A DNA stretch of 64,000 bases from Arthrobacter jiangjiafuii (GCF_018622995.1 NZ_CP076022.1:1302001-1366000), one strand, 5' to 3'. Shown: positions 51,505-62,469, numbered from the stretch's first letter. Numbers and translations are program-made. The notes: generated by a model from the letters alone, not told the origin.

Positions 51505-52130
51505 TCTTGCCCCCTGCGCGACGGGACGGGTGGAGACAGGCCCGCTGCGACGGAATTGAAGCTGGCGAGGGCCTGCCCGACCACCTCGCCCGGCCCCCGG
51601 GTCTGCTCATGCAGCGCCCACCATGCCAGGGCCTCGGTGATGGTGGTCTGCACGGCAGCACCCATCACCCACGGGACGAGGCTGCCGGCAGGTTCCCCGA
51701 GCCTGTCGCCGATGAAACCGATGAGCTGCGCTCTCCACAGTTCGAAGGTCTCCGGCCGTGCGGCGCGCAGCTCCGGGGTCGTGGCGATCAGCCTCAGCCG
51801 TGCCCGGTCGATGGCGTTGTCGTCGGCGTTCTGGTCAAAAACAGCCACCACGCCTGCGGTGATTGCCTCGATCACGGGCAGCTCTGCGTTTGCATGACGC
51901 AACCCTTCGCTGAGCGCGTCCAGGGAGCTTTCGATCCCGCCCCAGACGATGTCCGCTTTCGCCGGGAAATAGCGGTGCAGGGTCCGGACGCTCAGACCTA
52001 ATTCGGAGGCTATCTGGCTCATGGAAGCTTGTTGGTATCCCACGCGCAGGATGATACCGAGTGCCCGGGCTCGCAGGTCGGTTATTTGGGCCAGCGGGGG
52101 GCGCCCCCGGCGCGGTCGGCTTTCTGTCAT
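51501..52130 (-). CDS. TetR family transcriptional regulator
   Basis: 209 aa. Basic N-terminal arm (RPRRGRPPLAQ), then helix-turn-helix (MSQIASELGLSVRTLHRYFP AK region), and a helical ligand domain with an acidic TetR_C-type end. Divergent from the SDR gene across an 80-bp gap holding a palindrome, so it likely represses itself (with the HAD gene) and the SDR/flavin dehydrogenase pair. Confidence 0.88.
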   Translation of the reverse strand: MTESRPRRGRPPLAQITDLRARALGIILRVGYQQASMSQIASELGLSVRTLHRYFPAKADIVWGGIESSLDALSEGLRHANAELPVIEAITAGVVAVFDQNADDNAIDRARLRLIATTPELRAARPETFELWRAQLIGFIGDRLGEPAGSLVPWVMGAAVQTTITEALAWWALHEQTRGPGEVVGQALASFNSVAAGLSPPVPSRRGQE

Positions 52131-52167
52131 ACCCTCACGCTAGCTGTTCCCTCCGGAGGTTATTTAA

Positions 52168-52180
52168 GACATACTCTGTC
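52168..52180. promoter_or_regulatory. candidate TetR operator
   Basis: GACA-TACTC-TGTC, 4+5+4 inverted repeat in the TetR/SDR divergent gap. It ends on the first base of CATAAT (52180-52185), a likely -10 for the SDR gene. Confidence 0.42.
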
Positions 52181-52210
52181 ATAATCGTTTCCCGCCGCCT
52201 GGAGGTCGCT

Positions 52211-53038
52211 GTGCCGTTTCCGTTCCCCGATGTCTCTTCCCGCCCGATCAGCGAACTGTTGTCCCTGACCGGACGGAATGCCGTCATTACCGGCGGGGCC
52301 CAGGGACTGGGCAAAGCGATCGCGCTGCGCCTGGCAGAAGCCGGCGCGAACATCCTGATCGCTGACATCAACGCTGACCTCGCGGCTTCGGCGGCCAACG
52401 ACATAAGTTCACGCTTTCCGGTCAAGGCCATAGGCAGCGGTATCGATGTGTCCGAGGAGGATTCCGTTGCCGCCGGGGCTGAGCGTGCCGTGGCGGAGTT
52501 CGGCGGCCTGGATATCTGGGTGAACAACGCAGGCCTGTTTCCCAGCGTCGCCGCCGAGGAAATGCCTGTGGATGACTGGGACCGGGTGTTCGCCGTGAAC
52601 ACCCGGGGCGTCTTCCTGGGATCGCGCGTGGCGGCCAAGCGCATGACCGGCGCCGGCGGCGTCATTATCAATATCGTCTCCACTGCAGGCTTCACGGCTC
52701 CTGCCCCTGGACTGGCAGCGTACGTCAGCTCAAAACACGCCGTGCGCGGCATGACGAAGGCCATGGCCCTCGAGTTTGCCCCGAAGGGGATACGTGTCCT
52801 CGGGGTGGCACCTTCGTTCGTCCCGACTGAAGGCAATCTCGCGATGGCTGCAGCGATGGCCGAGCAGGCGGCCGCCGCGGGAATGGAGCTTCCCACTATG
52901 GATGTCATGCAGCACAGCCTGATCGGAAGGCTGGGAACGGCAGATGACATTGCGCGTGTCGTCCTGTTCGCAGCAAGCGACCTCTCAACCATCATGACCG
53001 GCAGCGTTCTGCTCGCCGACGCCGGCGAAACCATTTAG
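52211..53038 (+). CDS. short-chain dehydrogenase/reductase
   Basis: 275 aa NAD(P)-dependent oxidoreductase. Cofactor motif VITGGAQGLGKAIAL (TGxxxGxG), NNAG in WVNNAGLFPS, catalytic Ser in NIVSTAGF, and YVSSK (Tyr/Lys). Asp after the second strand (LIADIN) favours NAD+. GTG 52211 has GGAGG five bases upstream. Followed 74 bases later by a flavin dehydrogenase; the pair may oxidise an alcohol and then introduce a double bond in a ring substrate. Confidence 0.88.
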   Translation: MPFPFPDVSSRPISELLSLTGRNAVITGGAQGLGKAIALRLAEAGANILIADINADLAASAANDISSRFPVKAIGSGIDVSEEDSVAAGAERAVAEFGGLDIWVNNAGLFPSVAAEEMPVDDWDRVFAVNTRGVFLGSRVAAKRMTGAGGVIINIVSTAGFTAPAPGLAAYVSSKHAVRGMTKAMALEFAPKGIRVLGVAPSFVPTEGNLAMAAAMAEQAAAAGMELPTMDVMQHSLIGRLGTADDIARVVLFAASDLSTIMTGSVLLADAGETI

Positions 53039-53112
53039 CGGACGCATTCCCGCCGAAGCAGCGGAACCCGGCACAACCAACCACATCACCAATGGCTCAA
53101 CGAGGAGACGCA

Positions 53113-54747
53113 GTGAACGCAGCAGGCAAGAACGAATCAGGCACCAACAATGACCGGTTCGACGTCGTCATCGTCGGCTTCGGCGGGGCCGGTGCGGCAG
53201 CGGCGATAGAGGCCGCCGACAACGGTGCGCGTGTCCTGGTCCTGGACAGGGCGTACGGCGGTGGCGCCAGCGCCCTGTCCGGCGGGGTGGTTTACGCCGG
53301 TGGCGGGACCCGCCAGCAGCGCGAGGCCGGATACGGGGACACTGCGGAGAACCTCTATGCCTATCTCCGCATGGAGGCAGGTGACGCAGTGGACGAGGCG
53401 ACCCTGCGCCGGTTCTGCGACCAGAGCCCGGGGATGATTCCGTGGCTGGAGGAGCAGGGGGCGACCTTCGCGGGGAGTCTGGCCCCGTACAAGACCTCCT
53501 ATCCAACCGACAAGCATTATCTGTACTTCTCCGGAAACGAGAAGGCCTACCCGTACCGGGACGCGGCGCAGCCGGCACCGCGCGGCCATCGAACCGTCGC
53601 GAAGGGGCTGTCCTCCGGGAAGGTTCTGTGGACCCGGCTGGCCGAGTCCGCGGCGCGCAAGGGCGTCACCTTCGCCCCGCTGGCCCGGGTCACTGACCTG
53701 ATTGTTCAGGATGGCGCCGTCGTCGGCGTGAAGTACCGGGTCCTGGAGCAGTCACACCCAAACGCTGCCGAGCATCGGCGGCTGACCAGCCGCACGCAGA
53801 AAATCGGCAACTGGGCGCCGGGGCTGGTGAAGAAGTCCACAGACAAAATTGAGCAGCTCTGGAACGCCGGGGCAGTGGAGCGGGAAGTCCGTGCCGCCGC
53901 GGTCATCCTGGCCGCCGGCGGTTTCATCTACAACAAGGAGTGGGTGGCCAAGTACGCCCCGCAGTTCACCGGCATCTCTCCCTTGGGGACACCAGCCGAC
54001 GACGGCGGCGGCATCCAGCTGGGCCTGGACGCGGGAGCAGACGTGGGCCGGATGGATAAGGTCACGGCCTGGCGGTTCCTCACCCCGCCCAGTTCCTTTG
54101 TGGAGGGCATTACAGTAGGCCTCGACGGAAGGCGGATCACAAACGAGGATCTGTACGGCGCGACGCACGGCGATGTGCTGATGCGCGGGTTCGGCGGCAA
54201 AGGCTGGGCCGTTTACGACGCCGTGAGCTGGGGGAAGTCACGCCGCCAGTTCTGGTCGCAGACCCAGATTTTCCAGAAGCTGCAGGCGGTTTTCCTGTTC
54301 ACCATCGGCCACACGAGCGCGAAAAGCGTCAGTGCCCTCGCTGCGAAGATCGGCGTGGACCCGGACGGACTCCACAAGAGTGTGGAGGAGTACAACATGG
54401 GGATAGCCTCCGGCCAGGGCGATCCCGCGCACAAAGCCCCCGATCTGTGCCAGCCGATCCTGAAACCGCCGTTCCGCGCCTTCAACATTTCGGACGACGC
54501 CTCGCCGTTCTTCCCCATCCCGGGGCTGACCCTGGGCGGACTCATCGTCGACGGGGAGTCAGGTCTGGTCAAAAGGGAGGACGGGACACAGATCTTCGGG
54601 CTGTACGCCGCGGGCCGCAATGCCGTTGGCGTGTGCTCGAACAGCTACATCAGCGGCCTCTCCCTTGCCGACTGCTTCTTCAGCGGGCGGCGGGCCGGTG
54701 CCCACGCTGCTGCACAGGCGGCCCGGCAGGGGATATCCGCCCCATAG
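53113..54747 (+). CDS. FAD-dependent dehydrogenase (FAD_binding_2; ketosteroid dehydrogenase-like)
   Basis: 544 aa. N-terminal dinucleotide motif VVIVGFGGAGAAAAIEAADN with the ribose Asp in VLDRAYGGG; flavin loop ALSGGVVYAGGGT; C-terminal FAD motif YAAGRNAVGVCSNSYISGLS. The layout resembles 3-ketosteroid-delta-1-dehydrogenases and fumarate-reductase-like flavoproteins; I cannot separate these by eye. No secretion signal. GTG 53113 with GAGGAG upstream. Likely in one transcript with the SDR. Confidence 0.82.
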   Translation: MNAAGKNESGTNNDRFDVVIVGFGGAGAAAAIEAADNGARVLVLDRAYGGGASALSGGVVYAGGGTRQQREAGYGDTAENLYAYLRMEAGDAVDEATLRRFCDQSPGMIPWLEEQGATFAGSLAPYKTSYPTDKHYLYFSGNEKAYPYRDAAQPAPRGHRTVAKGLSSGKVLWTRLAESAARKGVTFAPLARVTDLIVQDGAVVGVKYRVLEQSHPNAAEHRRLTSRTQKIGNWAPGLVKKSTDKIEQLWNAGAVEREVRAAAVILAAGGFIYNKEWVAKYAPQFTGISPLGTPADDGGGIQLGLDAGADVGRMDKVTAWRFLTPPSSFVEGITVGLDGRRITNEDLYGATHGDVLMRGFGGKGWAVYDAVSWGKSRRQFWSQTQIFQKLQAVFLFTIGHTSAKSVSALAAKIGVDPDGLHKSVEEYNMGIASGQGDPAHKAPDLCQPILKPPFRAFNISDDASPFFPIPGLTLGGLIVDGESGLVKREDGTQIFGLYAAGRNAVGVCSNSYISGLSLADCFFSGRRAGAHAAAQAARQGISAP

Positions 54748-54806
54748 CCTCCGCCGGCGCTACCCTAGGTACGGCAACCCGCACGCGTGCCTAGGGAGTG
54801 TGCCGC

Positions 54807-55976
54807 ATGACGCCCGGTCCAACCATGAAGCCCTGTTCCGATATCAGGTCCGGCCCCGACATCACATCCGGAGCCGGCAGGAAACGACGACGGATGGCCG
54901 CCTGGGCCGCCGTGGTCTTTGCCGTTGCCGCGGTGCCGGCCTGCACCGCGGCGCCATCCGCACCGGGCGAACCGGTGCCGCAGGAAACCTCCAGGGCATC
55001 ACCTGGCCTGTCCGGCGCCGTCGTACCCGGAGACCCCGACGTCATCAGCACCGGCCTCGACGCGCCGTGGGCGATCGCCTTCCACGATGGGGTTCCGCTC
55101 ATCAGTGAACGGGATTCAGGCCGGATCCTGGAGCTCGACGACGCCGGAAACACCCGCGAAGCCGGCGTCATCCAGGATGCTGCAGGGCGTGGGGAAGGGG
55201 GCCTCCTGGGCATCGCCGTGCAGGACGGATCGCTCTACACCTACTTCACTGCGGGCGCAGAGAACCGCATCGAACGCCGGGAAATCAGCGGCGGCCCCGG
55301 CTCCCTTGCCCTGGGTCCGGCTACAACCGTCCTGGACGGCATCCCGGCCGGACCGATCCACAACGGCGGCCGGATAGCGTTCGGCCCCGATGGGCTGCTG
55401 TACGCCACGACCGGGGATGCCGGTGACCGGGGCCGCGCCCAGGACCGTGACGCGCTCTCCGGCAAGATCCTGCGTATGGGCACCGACGGTGAGGCACCGG
55501 AGGACAACCCGTTCCCCGGATCCCTGGTGTACAGCTACGGGCACCGGAACCCGCAAGGTATCGCCTGGGACAGCAGCGGCACTATGTACGCCAGCGAATT
55601 CGGGCAGAACACCTGGGATGAACTGAACGTGATCACCCCCGGAGGGAACTACGGCTGGCCGGACGTCGAAGGGATCGCCGGAGAAGAGGGATTTATTGAT
55701 CCGGTCCAGCAATGGGACCCGGGTGACGCCAGTCCGAGCGGGATCGCCGTCGCGGGCGGGTCGATCTTCATCGCCAACCTCCGCGGGGAGCGGCTCCGGG
55801 AGGTGCCGCTGGACGGGCTCGACAGCTCGACCGAACACCTGGCCGCGGAGTACGGCAGGCTGCGCGACGTCGTCACTGCCCCCGACGGCACGCTCTGGGT
55901 GCTCACAAGCAACACCGACGGCCGCGGCACGCCCGGGCCCGACGATGACCGCGTGCTGGCCCTTAGGATCGGCTAG
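54807..55976 (+). CDS. PQQ-dependent sugar dehydrogenase-like lipoprotein
   Basis: 389 aa. A basic N-terminus and hydrophobic stretch (WAAVVFAVAAVPAC) end in the lipobox V-P-A-C, so it should be a membrane-anchored lipoprotein. The six-bladed propeller of the soluble glucose/sorbosone dehydrogenase family follows: LDAPWAIAFHDGVPLIS, GEGGLLGIAVQ, IHNGGRIAFGPDGLLYATTGD, YSYGHRNPQGIAWD, ASEFGQNTWDELNVITPGGN YGWP. The His/Arg cluster expected to bind PQQ is present (HNGGR, GHRNPQ). ATG 54807 lies eight bases after GGGAG; GTG 54798 is possible. Confidence 0.85.
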   Translation: MTPGPTMKPCSDIRSGPDITSGAGRKRRRMAAWAAVVFAVAAVPACTAAPSAPGEPVPQETSRASPGLSGAVVPGDPDVISTGLDAPWAIAFHDGVPLISERDSGRILELDDAGNTREAGVIQDAAGRGEGGLLGIAVQDGSLYTYFTAGAENRIERREISGGPGSLALGPATTVLDGIPAGPIHNGGRIAFGPDGLLYATTGDAGDRGRAQDRDALSGKILRMGTDGEAPEDNPFPGSLVYSYGHRNPQGIAWDSSGTMYASEFGQNTWDELNVITPGGNYGWPDVEGIAGEEGFIDPVQQWDPGDASPSGIAVAGGSIFIANLRGERLREVPLDGLDSSTEHLAAEYGRLRDVVTAPDGTLWVLTSNTDGRGTPGPDDDRVLALRIG

Positions 55977-56062
55977 CCGCCAGCGGCAGTCTCATCAGCC
56001 GGCGCACGGATCGCGGCGAGATCCTCGAAGCGGTCGGCGGTTGCCGGATGGACGGTGATCAT
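55973..56062 (-). pseudogene. N-terminal remnant of an acetyltransferase-like gene
   Basis: A 29-codon frame (M-I-T-V-H-P-A-T-A-D-R-F-E-D-L...) has a good ribosome binding site (GGAG) and the start typical of a GNAT-type family common in actinobacteria, then stops. Downstream bases belong to the preceding dehydrogenase gene on the opposite strand. The fit rests on about 18 residues. Confidence 0.35.
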
Positions 56063-56181
56063 CGGGCGCTCCTTCGATCTGATCCGGAACCTTACGCTTC
56101 ACTGCCGGGGCGGAGGTACCGTAGCGTGCCCTTCCATGCAGCGGAACCTGGTTTCGCCGCAGGCTGCGGTTGGAGGACAGC

Positions 56182-56919
56182 ATGAAGAATGAGTCCGGAG
56201 CATCCGGAAAGCCGGTGACGGAAGGCGCACGCAGGGTGTCGCTCGTCGAGCCCACCGCTGCGGGGTTCGTGGTCCTTGGCATTTCGACCGGAGCCTGGAA
56301 GACGCCCTTTCCACCTCGAAGAGCCGAACGCAGGCAGGCCCTGGCGGGGCTGTCGGGCCGGGCGGCCGCCCTGCGCGGCACCCCCGGTGTCCGCCAGGCA
56401 ACGGTGTTCGCGGCGGTCCTGCGTCCGCCCGGCCAGCCCAAGGAGGGGGAGGGACCGGCCGCAGCCTACGACGTCGTTCTCCTGGTGGTTACCGATTCAC
56501 CCGCCGTTGCCCGGGACGTTGCCGACGCAATTGCCGCCGAGGCGCCGCCGACCGCGGCCACTGAGCGGCTGATCCTCGCCGGTTCCAATGTCCGCAGCAT
56601 GGGGCCGGTTAGCCCGCGTCCCGGAGGAGTGTTCCTCTTCAACTTCTTCACCGGCCCCACCATGCAGGCCACCCTGGACGCCTGGCAGTACACCGCGGGC
56701 TGGTTTGAGCAGGAGACCCGGCTGGATAACTCAACGGTGATCCTTCCCGACGCGCAGAGCCATTCGCCGTTCCCCATCATCAACCACTGCCGCTGGAACA
56801 GCCTGCGCCAGGTGCTGCCCTCGCTCCTGTTCAAACGGTCTTTTCGAAGCTTCGTGCTGGCGGCCTTCAGCGAGGCCGGAGTAGTGCCGCATCCGATTCT
56901 GTACCGAGTGCATTCCTAG
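56182..56919 (+). CDS. hypothetical protein
   Basis: 245 aa, no signal peptide or membrane helix. An N-terminal alpha/beta part (GVRQATVFAAVLRPPG; AAAYDVVLLVVTDSPAVARDV) looks like a ferredoxin-like/dimeric barrel repeat. The second half has NFFTGPTMQATLDAWQYTAG, WFEQETRLDNSTVILP and INHCRWNSL. I do not know the family. ATG 56182 follows TTGGAGGAC. Same strand as the following drug-modification-like genes, 31 bases before the next start. Confidence 0.65.
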   Translation: MKNESGASGKPVTEGARRVSLVEPTAAGFVVLGISTGAWKTPFPPRRAERRQALAGLSGRAAALRGTPGVRQATVFAAVLRPPGQPKEGEGPAAAYDVVLLVVTDSPAVARDVADAIAAEAPPTAATERLILAGSNVRSMGPVSPRPGGVFLFNFFTGPTMQATLDAWQYTAGWFEQETRLDNSTVILPDAQSHSPFPIINHCRWNSLRQVLPSLLFKRSFRSFVLAAFSEAGVVPHPILYRVHS

Positions 56920-56950
56920 GCCGCCCGAACCAACCGAAAGGACGCTTCCC

Positions 56951-59211
<2,261 letters not shown>

Positions 59212-59260
59212 ACCGCTTCCAGCCTGTTCACGGGCAGCGGCGGGTGTGATCGTAAGGGGC

Positions 59261-59662
59261 ATGGAATCCATCCAGCGCCTGAGTCCGGAGGGACTCATCT
59301 CCAGTCCTGCCTTCAGTCATGTGGCCATCGTGCCGGCGGGGGCTGCCACGATCTACGTGGGCGGGCAGAACGCCGTCGCTGCCGACGGCTCGCTCGTGGG
59401 CGGAGACGATGTGGCCGCGCAGTCGATGTGGGCCATGGAAAACGCGAAAACGGCGCTCGCCGCTGCCGGGGCCGGCCTTGGCGACGTCGTGCAGTGGACA
59501 GTGCTCATTGTCGCAGGAGCCGACCTCAGGGCGGCATACGGGGCTATCGCCGGGCAGCTTGCGTCCGATGAGCCGCCGCTGGTGACGGCGGCGCAGGTCG
59601 CCGGGCTGGGCGTGCCGGGTGCGCTGGTGGAAATCAGCGCCGTAGCAGCCGTTCTGCCATGA
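59261..59662 (+). CDS. RidA family protein (reactive enamine/imine deaminase-like)
   Basis: 133 aa, trimeric RidA/YjgF fold expected. Features: YVGGQNAVAADGSLVGGDDV, AAAGAGLGDVVQWTVLI and VTAAQVAGLGVPGALVEISA. The canonical substrate Arg near residue 105 is replaced in this stretch, so it belongs to one of the Rid subgroups (Rid4-7), not RidA proper. ATG 59261 has AAGGGG very close upstream; in-frame GTG 59246 is an alternative start. Confidence 0.8.
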   Translation: MESIQRLSPEGLISSPAFSHVAIVPAGAATIYVGGQNAVAADGSLVGGDDVAAQSMWAMENAKTALAAAGAGLGDVVQWTVLIVAGADLRAAYGAIAGQLASDEPPLVTAAQVAGLGVPGALVEISAVAAVLP

Positions 59663-59710
59663 GTGTGACCGGGCTCGGCCCCGAACTGCCCTGCAGGTGA
59701 AAGGCGCATC

Positions 59711-60091
59711 ATGCCAAAGATCAGCTCGTTTGCCGTCTCCCTCAACGTCCCGGAGCCGGAGGCCTCTGCCGCCTTCCTCTCCGGGCATTTCGGCTACATA
59801 GCCGAGATGCAGAACGACGGCTTTGTTTCCCTCAGGCATCCGAACGGGGGATCGAACATCATCTTCCTCCGTGCCGGCCTGCCGACCTTCAAACCGGCGG
59901 AGATTGCCGGCCGTGCCCGGGAAGGGCTGCTGCTGGTACTCGTGGTGGACGCCATCGATGAGTACCACGAGCAGCTGGTGGCACAGGACATTGCTGTGGT
60001 TACGAGCCCGGAAACCGAACCCTGGGGCGAGCGGTTTGCCCAGTACCGGGATCCGAACGGGCTGATCGTGCAGCTCGTGCAGTGGGTCTGA
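59711..60091 (+). CDS. VOC superfamily (glyoxalase/bleomycin-resistance) protein
   Basis: 126 aa, two beta-alpha-beta-beta-beta modules: SFAVSLNVPEPEASAAFLSG with FVSLRHPNGGSNIIFL, then LVLVVDAIDEYHEQLVAQDI with WGERFAQYRDPNGLIVQLVQ. The final E of the metal site is replaced by Q (IVQLVQW), so it may bind ligand without metal, as in drug-binding members. AAAGG upstream of ATG. One base separates it from the next gene. Confidence 0.85.
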   Translation: MPKISSFAVSLNVPEPEASAAFLSGHFGYIAEMQNDGFVSLRHPNGGSNIIFLRAGLPTFKPAEIAGRAREGLLLVLVVDAIDEYHEQLVAQDIAVVTSPETEPWGERFAQYRDPNGLIVQLVQWV

Positions 60092-60092
60092 G

Positions 60093-60866
60093 ATGGCAGT
60101 GCGTTCGCCACGGGAGTGCTGCCTGCGGGACATCGGGGGCTTCACTGTTGTCCTGGCGGCCGTGACCGTTCCCTTCTACGTGATCGGTCCGCTGATCGGT
60201 TCCCTCTCCGCTGTGACACGGGGGAATCTGCCCGGGGCAGCCCTGGCCTTCGTGTGCCCGGCCGTGGCTGCCGCGGTTATCGCCGCACGGACCGGGGCGG
60301 GCGGGGCGTTGATCGGGCGCCTCGCACTGCGTCCGCGGGGAATCCTGCCGGCGGCGGCGGCGCTCGCCGTGATGCCGGCCGTGGTGGCGGTCTCCGCTGT
60401 CCTGACGACCAACGGGAAGGGCTTTGAAGCTCCCGGCCGGGGCACGGCGGTCCTGGCCGCCGTGTACCTCGTCAGTGCCGCCACCGAGGAGGTCGGTTGG
60501 ACAGCTTTCCTCCTGCCACGGGTCCTCCAGGTCAGCGCGGTGATTCCGGGGGCCCTCCTGATCGGGGTGATCTGGGCCCTCTGGCACGTGGCGTCCAATA
60601 TCCAGGCCGGGCACACCCCCTCCTGGATCGCCGGGCAGGTCTGCTTCACGGTCATGCTGCGGGTCCTGATGGTCCTGATCGCTGTGGGCTCGGGCGGATC
60701 GATGTGGCTCGCGGCCCTGACCAACGCCTCCTACAACTTCGCGTGGTCGCTTTCCCCCGGGGCAGGAGCCCACTACAACCCGTGGACGACGGCGCTGCTC
60801 ACGGCAGCTGCCGCCGTCGCGCTCTACGGGCTCATGCGGCGGATGGGCTGCCTCAGCGGAGCGTGA
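60093..60866 (+). CDS. CPBP family intramembrane protease/immunity-like protein
   Basis: 257 aa with about seven hydrophobic segments. The Abi/CPBP motifs are present: EEVGWTAFLLPRV (motif 1), IWALWHVASN (motif 2) and ALTNASYNFAW (motif 3, with Asn for the usual His/Asn). These proteins are putative membrane metalloproteases or self-immunity factors. Starts one base after the VOC gene, the last member of the run. Confidence 0.85.
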   Translation: MAVRSPRECCLRDIGGFTVVLAAVTVPFYVIGPLIGSLSAVTRGNLPGAALAFVCPAVAAAVIAARTGAGGALIGRLALRPRGILPAAAALAVMPAVVAVSAVLTTNGKGFEAPGRGTAVLAAVYLVSAATEEVGWTAFLLPRVLQVSAVIPGALLIGVIWALWHVASNIQAGHTPSWIAGQVCFTVMLRVLMVLIAVGSGGSMWLAALTNASYNFAWSLSPGAGAHYNPWTTALLTAAAAVALYGLMRRMGCLSGA

Positions 60867-61018
60867 CGGCGCGGCCCTGGGCATCGACGGGAAACGAGAC
60901 GTCGTGGGTGCCGCTGCGCCTCCCGCCCCCGTGTCACGAGGCCGGCGGATTCCAGCACACTGACGTGCTTGAAGACGGCCCGCGGCGTGAGCGCAAACGG
61001 TTCGGCCAGCTCCGCGGA
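60824..61018 (-). pseudogene. broken ArsR-family regulator
   Basis: The reverse strand encodes a clear ArsR helix-turn-helix segment (ELAEPFALTPRAVFKHVSVL, then ESAGLVTRGREAQRHPRRL; 61009 down to about 60893). It is preceded in frame by a TAA (61021-61019), and its continuation reads into CPBP coding sequence. A +1 frame just upstream (LAYLLDGLHRTEDFRG) may be the lost N-terminal part. Frameshift plus truncation fits decay. Confidence 0.55.
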
Positions 61019-61159
61019 TTACCCCTGAAGTCCTCAGTGCGGTGGAGGCCATCCAGCAGGTAGGCTAGGACAGCCGGTACGGCAAGATTTGTCAGCAGTA
61101 ACTGTGCGGCCAGCCAGCAATGATTGGTTGGCCGCATCTTTTGGGGAGGAAGAAACAAC

Positions 61160-61630
61160 ATGGCGGGCGAGCACAACAGCGTCGGACAGGCCGGCAACCG
61201 GCACGAGCCGGCCACGCAGGACACCACATCGATCAGCCTTCCGCCTCAGGGCGATGCCACCTCGGTGGAGCCGAAGCTGAGCGCGGATGAGCGCGCCGCC
61301 GTCGCGGCACTTCCTGCCGGCTCTGCACTGCTGATTGCCCACACCGGCCCGAACACCGGCGCCCGGTTCCTTTTGGACCAGGACGTGACTACGGCCGGAC
61401 GCCACCCGAATGCGGATGTTTTCCTTGACGATGTCACCGTCTCGCGCAAGCATGTTGAGTTCCGGCGGACGGCAGAGGGCTTCCGTGTGGTGGACTCCAT
61501 GAGCCTGAACGGCACCTACGTCAATAACGACCGCGTGGACACCCTGCTCCTGCGCACCGGCAGCGAGGTCCAGATTGGCAAGTTCCGGCTGACCTTTTAC
61601 GCTGCGCGGCCGGCAGCCCACCGGGCGTAG
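61160..61630 (+). CDS. garA: FHA domain protein, GarA/OdhI-like
   Basis: 156 aa. The FHA domain fills the C-terminal two-thirds: TGPNTGARFLLDQDVTTAGR HPNADVFLDD, then SRKHVEFRR and MSLNGTYVNNDRVD (phospho-Thr-binding residues R, S, H, N). N-terminal D21-T22-T23-S24 corresponds to the ETTS phosphorylation motif of GarA/OdhI, through which Ser/Thr kinases switch control of 2-oxoglutarate dehydrogenase and glutamate metabolism. Start after GGGGAGGAAG. Neighbours ftsR, DUF151 and MerR match the M. tuberculosis Rv1827-Rv1830 order as I recall. Confidence 0.9.
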   Translation: MAGEHNSVGQAGNRHEPATQDTTSISLPPQGDATSVEPKLSADERAAVAALPAGSALLIAHTGPNTGARFLLDQDVTTAGRHPNADVFLDDVTVSRKHVEFRRTAEGFRVVDSMSLNGTYVNNDRVDTLLLRTGSEVQIGKFRLTFYAARPAAHRA

Positions 61631-61693
61631 GGACAGCCGGTCGGAAGTTCCGCCCGGAGAACCACGGTAAGACTGAAGGAATAGGTAGCAGGT

Positions 61694-62464
61694 ATGTCAG
61701 CATCGCAGCCAGTCAGGCGCACCCTGGGCACGGGGCATGAGCGTCTGCGTGGCCGTGTGCTCAACATCGGGGAGGTCCTCGGTGAACTGAACGCCGATTT
61801 CCCCGGCATCAGCGCGTCCAAGATCCGCTTCCTGGAGGAGAAGGGCCTCGTCACTCCCCAGCGGACGGCCGCCGGCTACCGCAAATACACCACTGCCGAC
61901 GTCGAGCGGCTGCGGTTTGTGCTGGCACTGCAGCGGGACCAGTACCTGCCGCTGAAAATCATCAAGGATTACCTGGACGCCATCGACCGCGGCGAGCGTC
62001 CCGAATCCCTTCCCGGCGGCATGTCCCTCTCCCCGCGAGCGGTCTCTGAACAGCTGGCGGGGGAGCTGTCCGCCAGGACCCTCGCCCGGCCCCTCACCTT
62101 CAATGAACTCGTCCGGGAATCCGGTGCCTCAGCGGACCTGGTCCGCAACCTGGCCGGGTACGGGCTGATAGCGGCCGCCGAAAACGGTGCCGAATACGGC
62201 GCTTACGACCAGCATGCGCTGAAGGTGGCCAAGGCCTGCGCACAGCTCCAGGCCCACGGCATCGAGCCGCGGCACCTGCGTCCCTTCCGCGCGGCTGCCG
62301 ACCGTGAATTGGGGCTGGTGGAAAGCGTAGTGGCCCCACTGGCCTCGCGGCGCGACGTCGCCTCGAAGGCACGTGCGGCAGAAACCGCGCGGGAGATCAG
62401 TGATCTCTGCCTGAACCTGCACAGTGCCCTGGTCAACGGGCACATCGCACGAATGGAAGGCTGA
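61694..62464 (+). CDS. ftsR: MerR family regulator FtsR
   Basis: 256 aa. MerR-type winged helix: LNIGEVLGELNADFPGISAS, KIRFLEEKGLVTPQRTAAGYR, DVERLRFVLALQRDQYLPLK. The long helical C-terminal region has no Cys-rich metal site. Known homologues next to odhI/garA activate ftsZ expression (established for Corynebacterium FtsR). No clear ribosome binding site beyond AGGT before ATG 61694; 63-base gap after garA. Confidence 0.85.
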   Translation: MSASQPVRRTLGTGHERLRGRVLNIGEVLGELNADFPGISASKIRFLEEKGLVTPQRTAAGYRKYTTADVERLRFVLALQRDQYLPLKIIKDYLDAIDRGERPESLPGGMSLSPRAVSEQLAGELSARTLARPLTFNELVRESGASADLVRNLAGYGLIAAAENGAEYGAYDQHALKVAKACAQLQAHGIEPRHLRPFRAAADRELGLVESVVAPLASRRDVASKARAAETAREISDLCLNLHSALVNGHIARMEG

Positions 62465-62469
62465 GGAGC

